From assembly GCA_002382495.1 (NCBI GenBank), contig DFXW01000023.1, positions 1-51,725 of the forward strand: DNA of 51,725 bases. Direction: 5' to 3'. Position numbers and translations under genes: made by a program. Shown piece by piece: positions 21,899-30,646 of this stretch. The first letter of the stretch is position 1, and every line of letters begins with the position of its first letter. The notes beneath the pieces were generated by a model that was given only the letters and a program-made list of their open reading frames with translations, was not told where the DNA came from and did not search any database. Source of the stretch: Flavobacterium sp. UBA4098 (GTDB lineage Bacteria; Bacteroidota; Bacteroidia; Flavobacteriales; Flavobacteriaceae).

Positions 21899-21936
21899 AC
21901 CCTTACTCCTGTATTTTCAGGTGTAAGGGTTTTTTA
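21899..21936 (+). terminator. ahcY terminator
   Basis: ACCCTTAC-T-CCTG (21899-21911) pairs with CAGG-T-GTAAGGGT (21918-21930), 12 pairs with one mismatch, followed by six T residues. Confidence 0.85.
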
Positions 21937-21985
21937 ATGCCTATTATTTTTATATTTGTTTCTATTAACAACTAAAAATAATGCT

Positions 21986-22474
21986 ATGGAAATGAATTTT
22001 ATTTCGCCAGTAGTGGCTGCTTTTACTACTTTGTTAGTAGGTTTTGTATGGTATCATCCTAAGGTTTTTGGAACAGCTTGGATGAAAGAAACAGGCATAA
22101 CTCAAGATGAATTGGAAAAAGGGAATATGCTTAAAATCTTCGGACTAACATTTATCTTTTCCATATTTATTGGGATGGTTATGCAAATGCTATCTATTCA
22201 TCAAATGGGAGCCATGAGTATGGTAGGTGGCTTTGATAAAGTTGCCGAAGCGAAACCCTCTTTTGCTGCTTTTATGGCCGATTATGGCACAGTGTTCAGA
22301 ACAGCTAAACATGGCGCTTTTCACGGATTGTTTACTGGTATTTGGTTTGCTTTCCCAATGATTGCTATCAATGGCTTGTTTGAAAGAAGGTCATGGAAGT
22401 ACATCTTCATCCATTCTGGATACTGGATGGTTTCCTTAACAATAATCGGCTCGATAGTTTGTGGTTGGATGTAG
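21986..22474 (+). CDS. DUF1761-like small membrane protein
   Basis: From the ATG at 21986 (MEMNFISPVVAAFTTLLVGFVWYHPKVFG) the product has 162 aa and four hydrophobic helices (about 8-26, 47-66, 103-124, 135-155). The WYHPKVFG box after the first helix is typical of the DUF1761 family of unknown function. An earlier TTG would start inside the -7 box TATATTTG (21951-21958), so the ATG is preferred. A strong terminator follows. Confidence 0.8.
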   Translation: MEMNFISPVVAAFTTLLVGFVWYHPKVFGTAWMKETGITQDELEKGNMLKIFGLTFIFSIFIGMVMQMLSIHQMGAMSMVGGFDKVAEAKPSFAAFMADYGTVFRTAKHGAFHGLFTGIWFAFPMIAINGLFERRSWKYIFIHSGYWMVSLTIIGSIVCGWM

Positions 22475-22497
22475 TAAATAAATTATATTATAAAAAC

Positions 22498-22531
22498 AAA
22501 AAACCTGTTTCGTGAGAAACAGGTTTTTTTA
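22498..22531 (+). terminator. Terminator, first of two identical copies
   Basis: AACCTGTTTC and GAAACAGGTT form a perfect stem with GTGA loop, embedded in A- and T-runs. The 34 bp of this unit recur exactly at 23753-23786. Confidence 0.9.
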
Positions 22532-22672
22532 CGATTTAAATTTCTCATTGAAAAGGAAGGCGATTATTTTTTTATATTAGTCAGAACTATATGTGTAATA
22601 TTCATGAAATTTTACGATATATTTGAAATGTGTTTCGAAATAATTTCTACTTACCAATCAAAAAAAATTAGA

Positions 22673-23725
22673 ATGAAGCGACTTCAATTACTTTTATTGT
22701 TACTGATTACTCAACAATTTATTTTTTCTCAAAATAACGCTATAAGTAGATTTATTAACGTTCCCAGACATATTGAACATAGCGGTCTGGTAAAATGCAT
22801 TACTGTTAATGATTATTCATTTAAAATAAACAAAGAAGCAGCAGATACTACTAAGACAGTGAATAAATTCTTTTTCAATAAAAGAGGGGGAGTGATAAAG
22901 GTTTTGAATTTTAGAGATGCAGAAGATGAACCTTGGCAAATAATTGAATATGACAATAAAGGAAGAGTCCAAAGTATATCTAGAAAAAACAATGATGGAA
23001 TGTCTTTATTTGCTAAACAATTTTATAATAATTTTTCTGATCAACCAGATTCTTTAAATATTTACAGAGGTGAAAAAAGGAAATCAGATCAATACATCAA
23101 CCGCTTCCATAAGAAACTTTTAGTGAAACAAGAATATTTTACTCAAGATACTTTGCGGAGTTACAACACTTATCAGTATGATAAAAAAAACAGACTAATT
23201 AAAGAGTCATTTATTAATACTAAAAACGGATGGGGAATTACAATTGGTAAAAGTATTACAGGAAATAAAAACGAAAAATCTTTTTACCCTAATGACGATA
23301 AAACGTATGAATACAGTAAAATAAAGGATACTACATTTATAACAAAAACAAATGTCACTCCAAAACACACTTATAAAGAAGTAACGAAAGAGTTGAAAAC
23401 AAATAATTTTTATTTAGAAATCAAAGATAAATATGACAATGATTTTTTAATCGAATCTAAACATAACTATACTTCAAAAGATTCTATTTATTATTGTTCC
23501 TACTATTATAAGGATAACAAGAAAATAAGTAGATTTTATAAAACTATTACGAAACCAAATATACAAATTGGGACATGGAACAGTGACGTAGGTGTTGATC
23601 AGGAAAGTACACAAATTGTTAACATTGATACCTTATTTGATAAATTCAATAACTGGATAAGAAAAGCGTACTCTACTGAAAATAAAATAACCCAATTAAT
23701 TATCAGGGAAATTGAATATTTCTGA
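22673..23725 (+). CDS. Secreted protein with degenerate YD-type repeats
   Basis: ATG at 22673 gives 350 aa beginning with a clean signal peptide (MKRLQLLLLLLITQQFIFSQ). Earlier frame starts would overlap the -7 box TATATTTG at 22618-22625. The body contains phrases such as EYDNKGRVQSI and QYDKKNRLIKES, resembling single YD/RHS-like beta-hairpin repeats, in a Lys/Tyr/Asn-rich context. No toxin or enzyme motif and no type IX sorting domain at the C terminus is seen. The gene is bracketed by identical terminators. Function unknown. Confidence 0.7.
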   Translation: MKRLQLLLLLLITQQFIFSQNNAISRFINVPRHIEHSGLVKCITVNDYSFKINKEAADTTKTVNKFFFNKRGGVIKVLNFRDAEDEPWQIIEYDNKGRVQSISRKNNDGMSLFAKQFYNNFSDQPDSLNIYRGEKRKSDQYINRFHKKLLVKQEYFTQDTLRSYNTYQYDKKNRLIKESFINTKNGWGITIGKSITGNKNEKSFYPNDDKTYEYSKIKDTTFITKTNVTPKHTYKEVTKELKTNNFYLEIKDKYDNDFLIESKHNYTSKDSIYYCSYYYKDNKKISRFYKTITKPNIQIGTWNSDVGVDQESTQIVNIDTLFDKFNNWIRKAYSTENKITQLIIREIEYF

Positions 23726-23752
23726 CCTTAAAAAGTATAATAAATTTATACA

Positions 23753-23786
23753 AAAAAACCTGTTTCGTGAGAAACAGGTTTTTTTA
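23753..23786. terminator. Terminator, second identical copy
   Basis: Same 34 bp as at 22498-22531. Here it separates the YD-repeat gene from the convergent rpmA and can serve both strands because A- and T-runs flank the stem. Confidence 0.9.
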
Positions 23787-23807
23787 ATGATATAGAAAAT
23801 CTACAGA

Positions 23808-24068
23808 TTATGCTTCGAATGGAAGGATAGAAACGTATGATTTATTATCTCTTTTCTTTTGGAACTTAACAACTCCATCAACTTTTGCATGTAAAGTATG
23901 ATCTTTACTGATGTAAACGTTTTCTCCTGGATTGTGTTTAGAACCTCTTTGTCTTACGATGATGTTTCCAGCAATAGCAGCTTGACCACCAAAAATCTTA
24001 ACGCCTAAACGTTTTGATTCTGATTCTCTACCATTCTTCGAACTACCGACACCTTTCTTGTGAGCCAT
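23808..24068 (-). CDS. rpmA: 50S ribosomal protein L27
   Basis: The 86-aa product has the L27 signature beginning MAHKKGVGSSKNGRESESKRLG and GNIIVRQRGSKHNPG. The N-terminal tail reaches the peptidyl-transferase centre. There is no N-terminal extension of the type removed by a protease in Firmicutes. It follows rplU by 25 bp in the usual rplU-rpmA operon. Confidence 0.98.
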   Translation of the reverse strand: MAHKKGVGSSKNGRESESKRLGVKIFGGQAAIAGNIIVRQRGSKHNPGENVYISKDHTLHAKVDGVVKFQKKRDNKSYVSILPFEA

Positions 24069-24093
24069 GACGTATTGGTTTTAATATTGTTAA

Positions 24094-24540
24094 TTATTCT
24101 TTAGTATCTTCTTTTTTAGCTTTTGGAGCTGCCTTTTTAGCTTTTGGAGCTGCTTTTGGAGCTGCTTCAGTTGCTGGCGCTTCTGCTACTACTTTTTCTT
24201 TTTTAGGTGCTGCAGCTTTTTTAGCTCCACCTACTGTAATACCTTCAATTACAATTTGAGTAAGATATTGTCTGTGACCGTTTCTCTTTTTGTATCCTTT
24301 TCTTCTTTTCTTTTTGAAAATGATAACTTTGTCTCCTTTTAAGTGTTGTAACACTTTGGCTTCTACTGAAGCACCTTCTATAGCTGGGGCGCCTAAAGTT
24401 ACATTCCCTTTATCGTCAACTAAAAGAACTTTGTCAAAAGAAACTTTTGAACCTTCTTCGTTAGCCAAACGGTGAACATAAACCTTTAAGTCTTTGCTTA
24501 CTTTAAATTGTTGCCCTGCTATCTCTACGATTGCATACAT
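24094..24540 (-). CDS. rplU: 50S ribosomal protein L21 with extended tail
   Basis: The first 105 residues are a normal L21 (MYAIVEIAGQQFKV; KRRKGYKKRNGHRQ). A further 40 residues form an Ala/Lys/Pro-rich low-complexity tail with APKAAPKAKKAAPKAKK repeats, making 148 aa against about 103 in E. coli. Such tails are frequent in Bacteroidetes L21. Transcribed together with rpmA from the promoter at 24571-24600. Confidence 0.98.
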   Translation of the reverse strand: MYAIVEIAGQQFKVSKDLKVYVHRLANEEGSKVSFDKVLLVDDKGNVTLGAPAIEGASVEAKVLQHLKGDKVIIFKKKRRKGYKKRNGHRQYLTQIVIEGITVGGAKKAAAPKKEKVVAEAPATEAAPKAAPKAKKAAPKAKKEDTKE

Positions 24541-24570
24541 ACGAAATTGTTTTTATTAATTTTAAGGTTG

Positions 24571-24600
24571 CAAATATACAACTAATAATTTACTGTGCAA
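24571..24600 (-). promoter_or_regulatory. rplU-rpmA promoter TTG-N19-TATATTTG
   Basis: Minus strand TTG (24598-24600) and TATATTTG (24571-24578), 31 bp before the rplU ATG. Confidence 0.85.
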
Positions 24601-24791
24601 TCCCTTAGTAAAAAAAGTTTTTTGGGGCCTTATTAACTAATAACAACTGTTAATTTTTTGTCAAACTTGAAATTATGAACATATTCAAATTAAAAAAACT
24701 ATTTTTGATGTAACAATAATACTAAAGAAGTATCTAATTCAATTTCTTTAGGACTATTAAACCTAAATCTAACTTAAAATTATTAATCTTT

Positions 24792-26117
24792 ATGAAAAAA
24801 TCTATCATGATGTTAAGTGCTGCATTGATGCTGGGAGGAGTTGCTTCTGCTCAGAAAGTCGCCTTTGAGGAATACGACTTAGACAATGGATTGCATGTAA
24901 TTTTGCACAACGATCCCTCAGCTCCTACAGTGGTTACTTCGGTAATGTACCACGTTGGTGCCAAAGATGAACAACCAGATCGTACTGGTTTTGCGCACTT
25001 TTTCGAACATTTATTGTTTGAAGGAACTGAAAATATTAAACGTGGTGAATGGTTTAAAATCGTTACCGGAAATGGAGGCGTGAATAATGCTAACACTACC
25101 GAAGACAGAACCTATTATTACGAAGTGTTCCCTTCTAATAATTTAGAGTTGGGATTGTGGATGGAAGCAGAACGTTTGCTTCATCCGGTGATCAATCAAA
25201 TTGGCGTTGATACTCAAAACGAGGTAGTAAAAGAAGAAAAAAGATTGCGTTATGACAATAGTCCATACGGACAAATACTACCACAAGTAAAGAAAAATAT
25301 GTTTAAAAATCATCCATACCGTTGGACAACAATTGGTTCTATGGAACATTTGGATGCAGCTAAGCTAGAGGAATTTCAAGCGTTTAATAAAAAATTCTAT
25401 ATTCCTAATAATGCCGTTTTAGTGGTTGCTGGAGACTTTAAACCAGAACAAGCTAAAGAATGGATTCAAAAATATTTTGGCGTAATTCCAAAAGGAACAC
25501 CAATCAAGCGTGCTACTTTTGAAGAAGCTCCGATTACCGAAACGATCAAAGCGAATTTTGAAGACCCGAATATTCAATTACCAATGTTGGTTACTGCTTA
25601 CAGAACACCTTCAATGAAAACACGCGAGGCGCGCATTTTGGATATGATTTCGTCTATCTTGAGCGATGGAAAAAGTTCAAGAATGTACAAGAAAATTGTA
25701 GACGATAAGAAAATGGCACTTCAAATTGGAGCGTTCAACTACAGTCAAGAAGATCATGGAACATACATTTTGTACGGATTACCACAATCTCCATTTACAG
25801 CAGCTAATTTATTAGCCGAAATTGATGAAGAAATTGTGAAGCTTCAAACGGAATTAATTTCGGACAAAGATTTGCAAAAACTACAAAATCAATTTGACAA
25901 TCAATACGTAAATAGTAATTCAACTATTGAAGGAATAGCTAGTAATTTAGCAACTTATCATTTGTTGTATGGAGATGTGAACTTGATCAACACCGAAATC
26001 GAAATGTACCACTCTATTACTCGTGAAGAAATTAGAGAGGTAGCAAAGAAGTATTTGAACCCAAACCAAAGAATGGTGTTGGATTATGTTCCAGTTAAAG
26101 ATAAATCCCAAAACTAA
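24792..26117 (+). CDS. M16 zinc peptidase, catalytic subunit
   Basis: The 441-aa exported protein has a signal peptide (MKKSIMMLSAALMLGGVASA) and the inverted zinc motif HFFEH at 69-73, with the third ligand expected in the NEVVKEEKRLRYD helix about 75 residues later. These are the marks of an active insulinase/processing-peptidase family subunit. It lies 8 bp before a second M16 gene without the motif, so the two probably form a heterodimer in the periplasm. The peptide substrates are unknown. Confidence 0.93.
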   Translation: MKKSIMMLSAALMLGGVASAQKVAFEEYDLDNGLHVILHNDPSAPTVVTSVMYHVGAKDEQPDRTGFAHFFEHLLFEGTENIKRGEWFKIVTGNGGVNNANTTEDRTYYYEVFPSNNLELGLWMEAERLLHPVINQIGVDTQNEVVKEEKRLRYDNSPYGQILPQVKKNMFKNHPYRWTTIGSMEHLDAAKLEEFQAFNKKFYIPNNAVLVVAGDFKPEQAKEWIQKYFGVIPKGTPIKRATFEEAPITETIKANFEDPNIQLPMLVTAYRTPSMKTREARILDMISSILSDGKSSRMYKKIVDDKKMALQIGAFNYSQEDHGTYILYGLPQSPFTAANLLAEIDEEIVKLQTELISDKDLQKLQNQFDNQYVNSNSTIEGIASNLATYHLLYGDVNLINTEIEMYHSITREEIREVAKKYLNPNQRMVLDYVPVKDKSQN

Positions 26118-26125
26118 GAGACATC

Positions 26126-28174
26126 ATGAAAAAATCAATCATAATTTTATCAAGCTTATTTATAACAGCGATAATGCAAGGACAAATCATACCTCAACCC
26201 AAATCAGGACCTGCCCCAACCATAAAAATAGGGAAGCCAGCTTCTTTTCAATTAAAGAATGGGTTGAAAGTAATGATAGTTGAAAATCATAAATTACCTC
26301 GAGTTTCTTTTACTTTAACTTTGGATAATGCTCCTTATACAGAAGGCGCTAAAAAAGGAGTTGCTGATTTGACCAGTAGTCTTATTGGAAACGGAACCAA
26401 AAAAATCTCTAAATCCGCTTTCAACGAAGAAATCGATTTTATGGGAGCTAGTATTAATTTTAGTTCCAATGGCGCTTCTGGTAATTCTCTTTCTAAATAT
26501 TCAGGGCGTGTATTACAATTGTTAGCTGAAGGAGCTTTGAATCCTAACTTCACTCAAGAAGAATTTGATAAAGAAAAAGCGAAAATAATTGAAGGTTTAA
26601 AAGCCAATGAAAAAAGTGTTCCAGCTGTAGCCTCAAGAATAAATGATTTCTTGACTTTTGGTAAAGACCATCCCAATGGGGAATATGTTACTGAAACTAC
26701 AATCAAAAACGTAACACTTGCCGATGTTGAGGCCAATTACAACAGCTATTTTGTTCCTGAAAATGCCTATCTAATTATTGTAGGTGATGTAAAATTTTCT
26801 GAAACTAAGAAAGCCGTAGAAAAATTATTCGGTTCTTGGAAAAAAGCAGCTGCTCCAGTTCAAACCTATGCTGAGCCAAAAGACGTAGGATTTTCGCAAA
26901 TCAATTTTGTAGATATGCCAAATGCTGTTCAGTCAGAAGTAGCCGTAGTCAATTTGGTTAACCTTAAAATGACAGATCCAGATTATTTTCCAGCTTTAGT
27001 AGCTAATCAAATTCTAGGAGGTGACTTTAATAGTTATTTGAATATGAATTTGAGAGAAGCACATGGATGGACTTATGGTGCCGGATCTAGTATTCGTGGA
27101 GACAAACGTCTTACTAAATTTGAAGCTTCAACTCAAGTGCGAAATGCGGTAACAGATAGCACAGTAGTCGAAATTTTCAAAGAGTATAAAAAAATCAGAA
27201 CTGAGAAAGTTACAGACGAAATGTTAGCTAGTGTAAAAGCCGGTTATATTGGTCGATTTGTAATGCAAATTGAAAAACCACAAACGGTTGCAGGTTATGC
27301 GTTACGTATCCAAACACAAAACTTACCAGCTGATTTCTATGAAAACTACATTAAAAACATTAATGCGGTAACTGCTGATGATGTTATGCGTGTAGCTAAT
27401 AAATATTTCTTGGCAGATAATAGCCGTATTTTGATTGTAGGAAAAGGAGCTGATGTAGTTCCAGCACTTGAAAAATTAAAAATTCCAATTTTGTTTTTTG
27501 ATAAATATGGGAATGCGGTTGAAAAACCAGTTTTCAAAAAAGAAGTTCCAAAAGGAATAACAGCTAAAACGGTTTTAGACAATTATATTAAAGCTATTGG
27601 TGGCGAAAAAGCGGCTCTTGCTGTAAAAACGATTGCAATGGTAGGATCAACCACTATTCCGCAAGCTCCAGCGCCTTTGAGTTTTAATTCTAAAATCTCT
27701 GTAAAAGGGAAATTAGCAGTAGAAATAGCTATGGGCGGAATGAGCTTGATGAAACAAGTCGTTAATGAAAAAGGTGCTTTCGTAGTTCAACAAGGTCAAA
27801 AAGTTGAACTTAAAGGAAATGATTTAGAAGATATGAAAGCAGTTGCTACTCCAATAGAAGAATTGAATTTGTTGAAAAAACCAGAGGTAAGTTTGACAGG
27901 AATTGAAACGATTAATGGAACAGAAGCATATGCTTTGAAAAACGGGAAAACGACCTTGTATTATGATGTTAAATCAGGATTGAAAATAGCGGATGTTATT
28001 ACCATTGAGCAAGGCGGAAAAACGATGAATAAAACCAATTCATATTTAGATTATCGTGAAGTAAAAGGAGTGAAAGTTCCTTTTAACATGATTCAGAATG
28101 TAGGTTTTGAATTAAATATTAAAATGACAGATGTTAAAATTAACGAAGGGGTAACCGATGCTGATTTTCAATAA
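26126..28174 (+). CDS. M16 peptidase-like non-catalytic subunit with C-terminal extra domain
   Basis: The 682-aa exported protein has two M16 repeats over about residues 35-450, but where HxxEH should be it reads DLTSSLIGNG, so it cannot bind zinc. REAHGWTYGAGS marks the substrate-binding region. Residues about 470-680 are a separate beta-rich domain not found in simple M16 proteins; it starts DNYIKAIGGEKAAL and resembles the LolA/LolB-like lipoprotein-carrier fold of Bacteroidetes exported proteins. It probably pairs with the catalytic subunit directly upstream. The extra domain call is tentative. Confidence 0.88.
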   Translation: MKKSIIILSSLFITAIMQGQIIPQPKSGPAPTIKIGKPASFQLKNGLKVMIVENHKLPRVSFTLTLDNAPYTEGAKKGVADLTSSLIGNGTKKISKSAFNEEIDFMGASINFSSNGASGNSLSKYSGRVLQLLAEGALNPNFTQEEFDKEKAKIIEGLKANEKSVPAVASRINDFLTFGKDHPNGEYVTETTIKNVTLADVEANYNSYFVPENAYLIIVGDVKFSETKKAVEKLFGSWKKAAAPVQTYAEPKDVGFSQINFVDMPNAVQSEVAVVNLVNLKMTDPDYFPALVANQILGGDFNSYLNMNLREAHGWTYGAGSSIRGDKRLTKFEASTQVRNAVTDSTVVEIFKEYKKIRTEKVTDEMLASVKAGYIGRFVMQIEKPQTVAGYALRIQTQNLPADFYENYIKNINAVTADDVMRVANKYFLADNSRILIVGKGADVVPALEKLKIPILFFDKYGNAVEKPVFKKEVPKGITAKTVLDNYIKAIGGEKAALAVKTIAMVGSTTIPQAPAPLSFNSKISVKGKLAVEIAMGGMSLMKQVVNEKGAFVVQQGQKVELKGNDLEDMKAVATPIEELNLLKKPEVSLTGIETINGTEAYALKNGKTTLYYDVKSGLKIADVITIEQGGKTMNKTNSYLDYREVKGVKVPFNMIQNVGFELNIKMTDVKINEGVTDADFQ

Positions 28175-28193
28175 ATAACATTTTAAATAAATT

Positions 28194-28223
28194 AAAGGCG
28201 GTCTTTGTAGATCGCCTTTTTTT
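28194..28223. terminator. Terminator between convergent genes
   Basis: AAAGGCGGTC (28194-28203) pairs with GATCGCCTTT (28210-28219), with one G-T pair, followed by more T residues. Confidence 0.85.
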
Positions 28224-29088
28224 ATTTCTTAGATGAAAGGTAGACGCCAATTAATACGATAAACGCGCCTAAGAATTGGATAGGCGTTAGCATTTCGTTG
28301 TCTAATAATCCCCAAAAGAAAGCCACAATAGGAATTAAATAGGTTACTGAAGTAGCAAAAACAGGAGATGATAATTGAATTAATTTGAAGAAAATGATAT
28401 TGGCAATTCCAGTTCCAATAACGCCTAAAATGACAATAAATAACATTGAATTTTGAACTTGAGGAACAGTGACAACCTCCAAGAAGTCGGTAAAATATAA
28501 TATCACAGTTGCAGGAAGTAGTAAAACTAAAAAATTACCGGTTGTAATGCTTAAAGGTGCCATGCCGGATAAGTGTTTCTTAATTAAATTCACATTTGTT
28601 GCATAACATAATGAAGCAATTAGAATTAAAAGGGCATAGTAATAGTTTTGTTCAGGATGGTTCATTGCTCCGTTTAAAATCAGTAAAGCACTTCCAAAAA
28701 GTCCTATAATTACTCCAAAGATTTGATTGCGTTTAAATTGTAATCCAAAGGCGATACTACCTAAGACCAAAGTATTTAAAGGAGTTAACGAATTTAATAT
28801 TGAACTTACTGAACTATCAATTTCTGTTTGTGCAATTGCAAAAAGATAAGCCGGGATGAACGTACCAAAAAATGCGGTAATTGCAATGAATTTCCATTGC
28901 TGTAATGATATTTTTGAGATGCTTTTGAATCCAATTGCTAATAAAAAAATACCAGCAAAAAGTATTCGTAACGAACCTAGTTGTATTGGAGTTAATCCAA
29001 TCAATCCTTTTTTTATTAAAATAAAGGAGCTTCCCCAAATTAAAGAAAGAACTGTTAGAAGTACCCATTTGAGCTGCTTGGATTCCAT
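28222..29088 (-). CDS. EamA/DMT-superfamily transporter
   Basis: The 288-aa protein consists of about ten hydrophobic helices in two repeats of five, each beginning with the EamA-type pattern (LIWGSSFILIKKGL near the N terminus). Drug/metabolite transporters of this type export or import small metabolites across the inner membrane. The substrate cannot be inferred, and neighbours give no hint. Start chosen at 29088, giving the normal length. Confidence 0.9.
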   Translation of the reverse strand: MESKQLKWVLLTVLSLIWGSSFILIKKGLIGLTPIQLGSLRILFAGIFLLAIGFKSISKISLQQWKFIAITAFFGTFIPAYLFAIAQTEIDSSVSSILNSLTPLNTLVLGSIAFGLQFKRNQIFGVIIGLFGSALLILNGAMNHPEQNYYYALLILIASLCYATNVNLIKKHLSGMAPLSITTGNFLVLLLPATVILYFTDFLEVVTVPQVQNSMLFIVILGVIGTGIANIIFFKLIQLSSPVFATSVTYLIPIVAFFWGLLDNEMLTPIQFLGAFIVLIGVYLSSKK

Positions 29089-29184
29089 AAAAATTAGTTT
29101 GCGCCAAAATTCTAATTATTTTCTGAATAGGACCGCTTTTTTTTGATTAATTTTGTCTTTATAAAAGAAATAAATTCAATTCAT

Positions 29185-29562
29185 ATGAAAATCACAAAAA
29201 CAATAGTTGCATTGGCATTCGTTAGTCTTTTAATGACATCTTGTAAAAAAGAAGCTGCAACAACAGAAACAACTACAGAAAAAACAGCTGAAACACCTAA
29301 AAAAGAAGTTGTAATTGCTGCACAAAATGTACAAACGGCTAGTTTTGAAATTAAAGGAATGACTTGCGCAATTGGTTGTGCTAAAACCATCGAAGAAGAA
29401 TTAAGCGGATTAGAGGGTGTTCAAAAAGCAACAGTAGACTTTGATTCAAAAAAAGCAACAGTTGTATTTGATAAAACAATTCAAAATCAAGACAATTTGA
29501 CTAAAGTAGTTGAAGCGACTGCTGATGGAAAAACATACAAAGTAGTTTTGCCTAAATCATAA
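29185..29562 (+). CDS. Lipoprotein with heavy-metal-associated (HMA) domain
   Basis: From the ATG at 29185 the product has 125 aa: a lipoprotein signal with Cys20 (LLMTSCKK), a Thr/Glu/Lys-rich linker, then a ferredoxin-fold HMA domain (about 52-120). The metal loop reads GMTCAIGC, so the cysteines are spaced C-x3-C instead of the usual C-x2-C of CopZ/Atx1. A -7 box TAATTTTG lies at 29148-29155, so the earlier frame start at 29143 is excluded. It probably binds copper or a similar ion in the periplasm. Confidence 0.87.
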   Translation: MKITKTIVALAFVSLLMTSCKKEAATTETTTEKTAETPKKEVVIAAQNVQTASFEIKGMTCAIGCAKTIEEELSGLEGVQKATVDFDSKKATVVFDKTIQNQDNLTKVVEATADGKTYKVVLPKS

Positions 29563-29583
29563 AACTACATTGAGATAATAAAT

Positions 29584-29613
29584 AAAAAAGCATCCTATTG
29601 GGATGCTTTTTTT
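29584..29613. terminator. Terminator between HMA gene and gldD
   Basis: GCATCC (29590-29595) and GGATGC (29601-29606) inside A- and T-runs; AAAAAA also pairs with TTTTTT, giving 12 pairs. Confidence 0.85.
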
Positions 29614-29614
29614 G

Positions 29615-30178
29615 TTATTTCCATTTCAAGGTTTCGAGCAATCGCTGCATATCGTTTTTGATATAACTGGCAGCAGGCATAATAGAATCAAAATTAGGTT
29701 TTGCATAAAAATAAATCGAACCCGTAACAAAATGTTTTGTGCTATCAGTAGCATAAAATTGAGAATTGGTTGCCGCGTTCCCATCTACTTGATAGAACAT
29801 TCCATACACTTTTTGTTGCGGATTTAGATAAGGTTGTTCCACAATATCATCCGCTTTGATTACATGTTCGTAGGTCAGTTTTTGAGCATCGCGCAATAAT
29901 TTATTGATATTTCCATTTACAGTTTTGTAGCTTAAATAAATGGTCGCCTTCATTTTTGGGTAATGTATGGTAAACCCACACTCTTCTTCGCCTTTAATAA
30001 TCGCATCTGAATTCATTTCAAATGTATAATGGCATTGGCTTTCGAATTGCGTATAACTGGCTTCTGTATAGTCTAGTCGCAAATGACTTGCCGGTTTTGG
30101 CAAGGCCTCTTTTTTACAGCTCAACATTGTTATGGCTACAAGAATAAGCGTTACAAAAAACATTGATTTTTTTGGCAT
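29615..30178 (-). CDS. gldD: Gliding motility lipoprotein GldD
   Basis: Starting at the ATG at 30178 (MPKKSMFFVTLILVAITMLSC) the protein has 187 aa with a lipoprotein signal. The regions LRLDYTEASY and CGFTIHYPKMKATIYLSYK match my memory of GldD, a component needed for gliding and type IX secretion in Flavobacterium. The gene order gldD-ssb-mutY is conserved in Flavobacteria and supports the call. Its molecular job is still unclear. Confidence 0.88.
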   Translation of the reverse strand: MPKKSMFFVTLILVAITMLSCKKEALPKPASHLRLDYTEASYTQFESQCHYTFEMNSDAIIKGEEECGFTIHYPKMKATIYLSYKTVNGNINKLLRDAQKLTYEHVIKADDIVEQPYLNPQQKVYGMFYQVDGNAATNSQFYATDSTKHFVTGSIYFYAKPNFDSIMPAASYIKNDMQRLLETLKWK

Positions 30179-30202
30179 AATATAGAGGTGCGTATTCAGC
30201 AA

Positions 30203-30616
30203 TTAAAAAGGTAAATCGTTAATAGGTAAATTAGTGTGTTGTGTTTCCGATGGAATTGTTTTGTTGTTTTCTGAATCTTTTTTGGTATTCAAAAACGTAA
30301 ATTCTACTACTTGGATTTCAGAGGTATGCTTGGTTGTCCCATCTTCAGCTTGCCATTGACGAGATTTGATCCGGCCTTCTACATAAATTTTATCCCCTTT
30401 AGAAAGGTATTTTTCGCATAATTCGGCGGCTTTGTTTCGCACTACTAAATTGTGCCATTCAGTAGAAGTGATTTTTTCGTTCGTCGTTTTGTTGATATAC
30501 ACTTCATGAGTAGCCAATTGAAATCGGCCAATACAATTGCCTCCTTCAAAATAATGCAACTTGACTTCGTCTCCAAGGTAGCCGATAAGAATCACTTTAT
30601 TTACTGTTCCATTCAT
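30203..30616 (-). CDS. ssb: Single-stranded DNA-binding protein
   Basis: The 137-aa product is an SSB: OB-fold with VNKVILIGYLGDEV, TEWHNLVVRNKAAELCEKYL and KGDKIYVEGRI, a linker, and the tip NDLPF, equivalent to the DDIPF partner-docking end in E. coli. It lies between mutY and gldD, as usual in Flavobacteria. A bacterial genome of this type normally has at least one more SSB elsewhere, so this need not be the main one. Confidence 0.93.
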   Translation of the reverse strand: MNGTVNKVILIGYLGDEVKLHYFEGGNCIGRFQLATHEVYINKTTNEKITSTEWHNLVVRNKAAELCEKYLSKGDKIYVEGRIKSRQWQAEDGTTKHTSEIQVVEFTFLNTKKDSENNKTIPSETQHTNLPINDLPF

Positions 30617-30646
30617 AGTGTAGTATTTGATTCAAAGATAGGATTT

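Noticed and set aside
22604..22672. Earlier start for the YD-repeat secreted protein
   Set aside because: It would overlap the promoter box, and only the start at 22673 gives a signal peptide at the N terminus.
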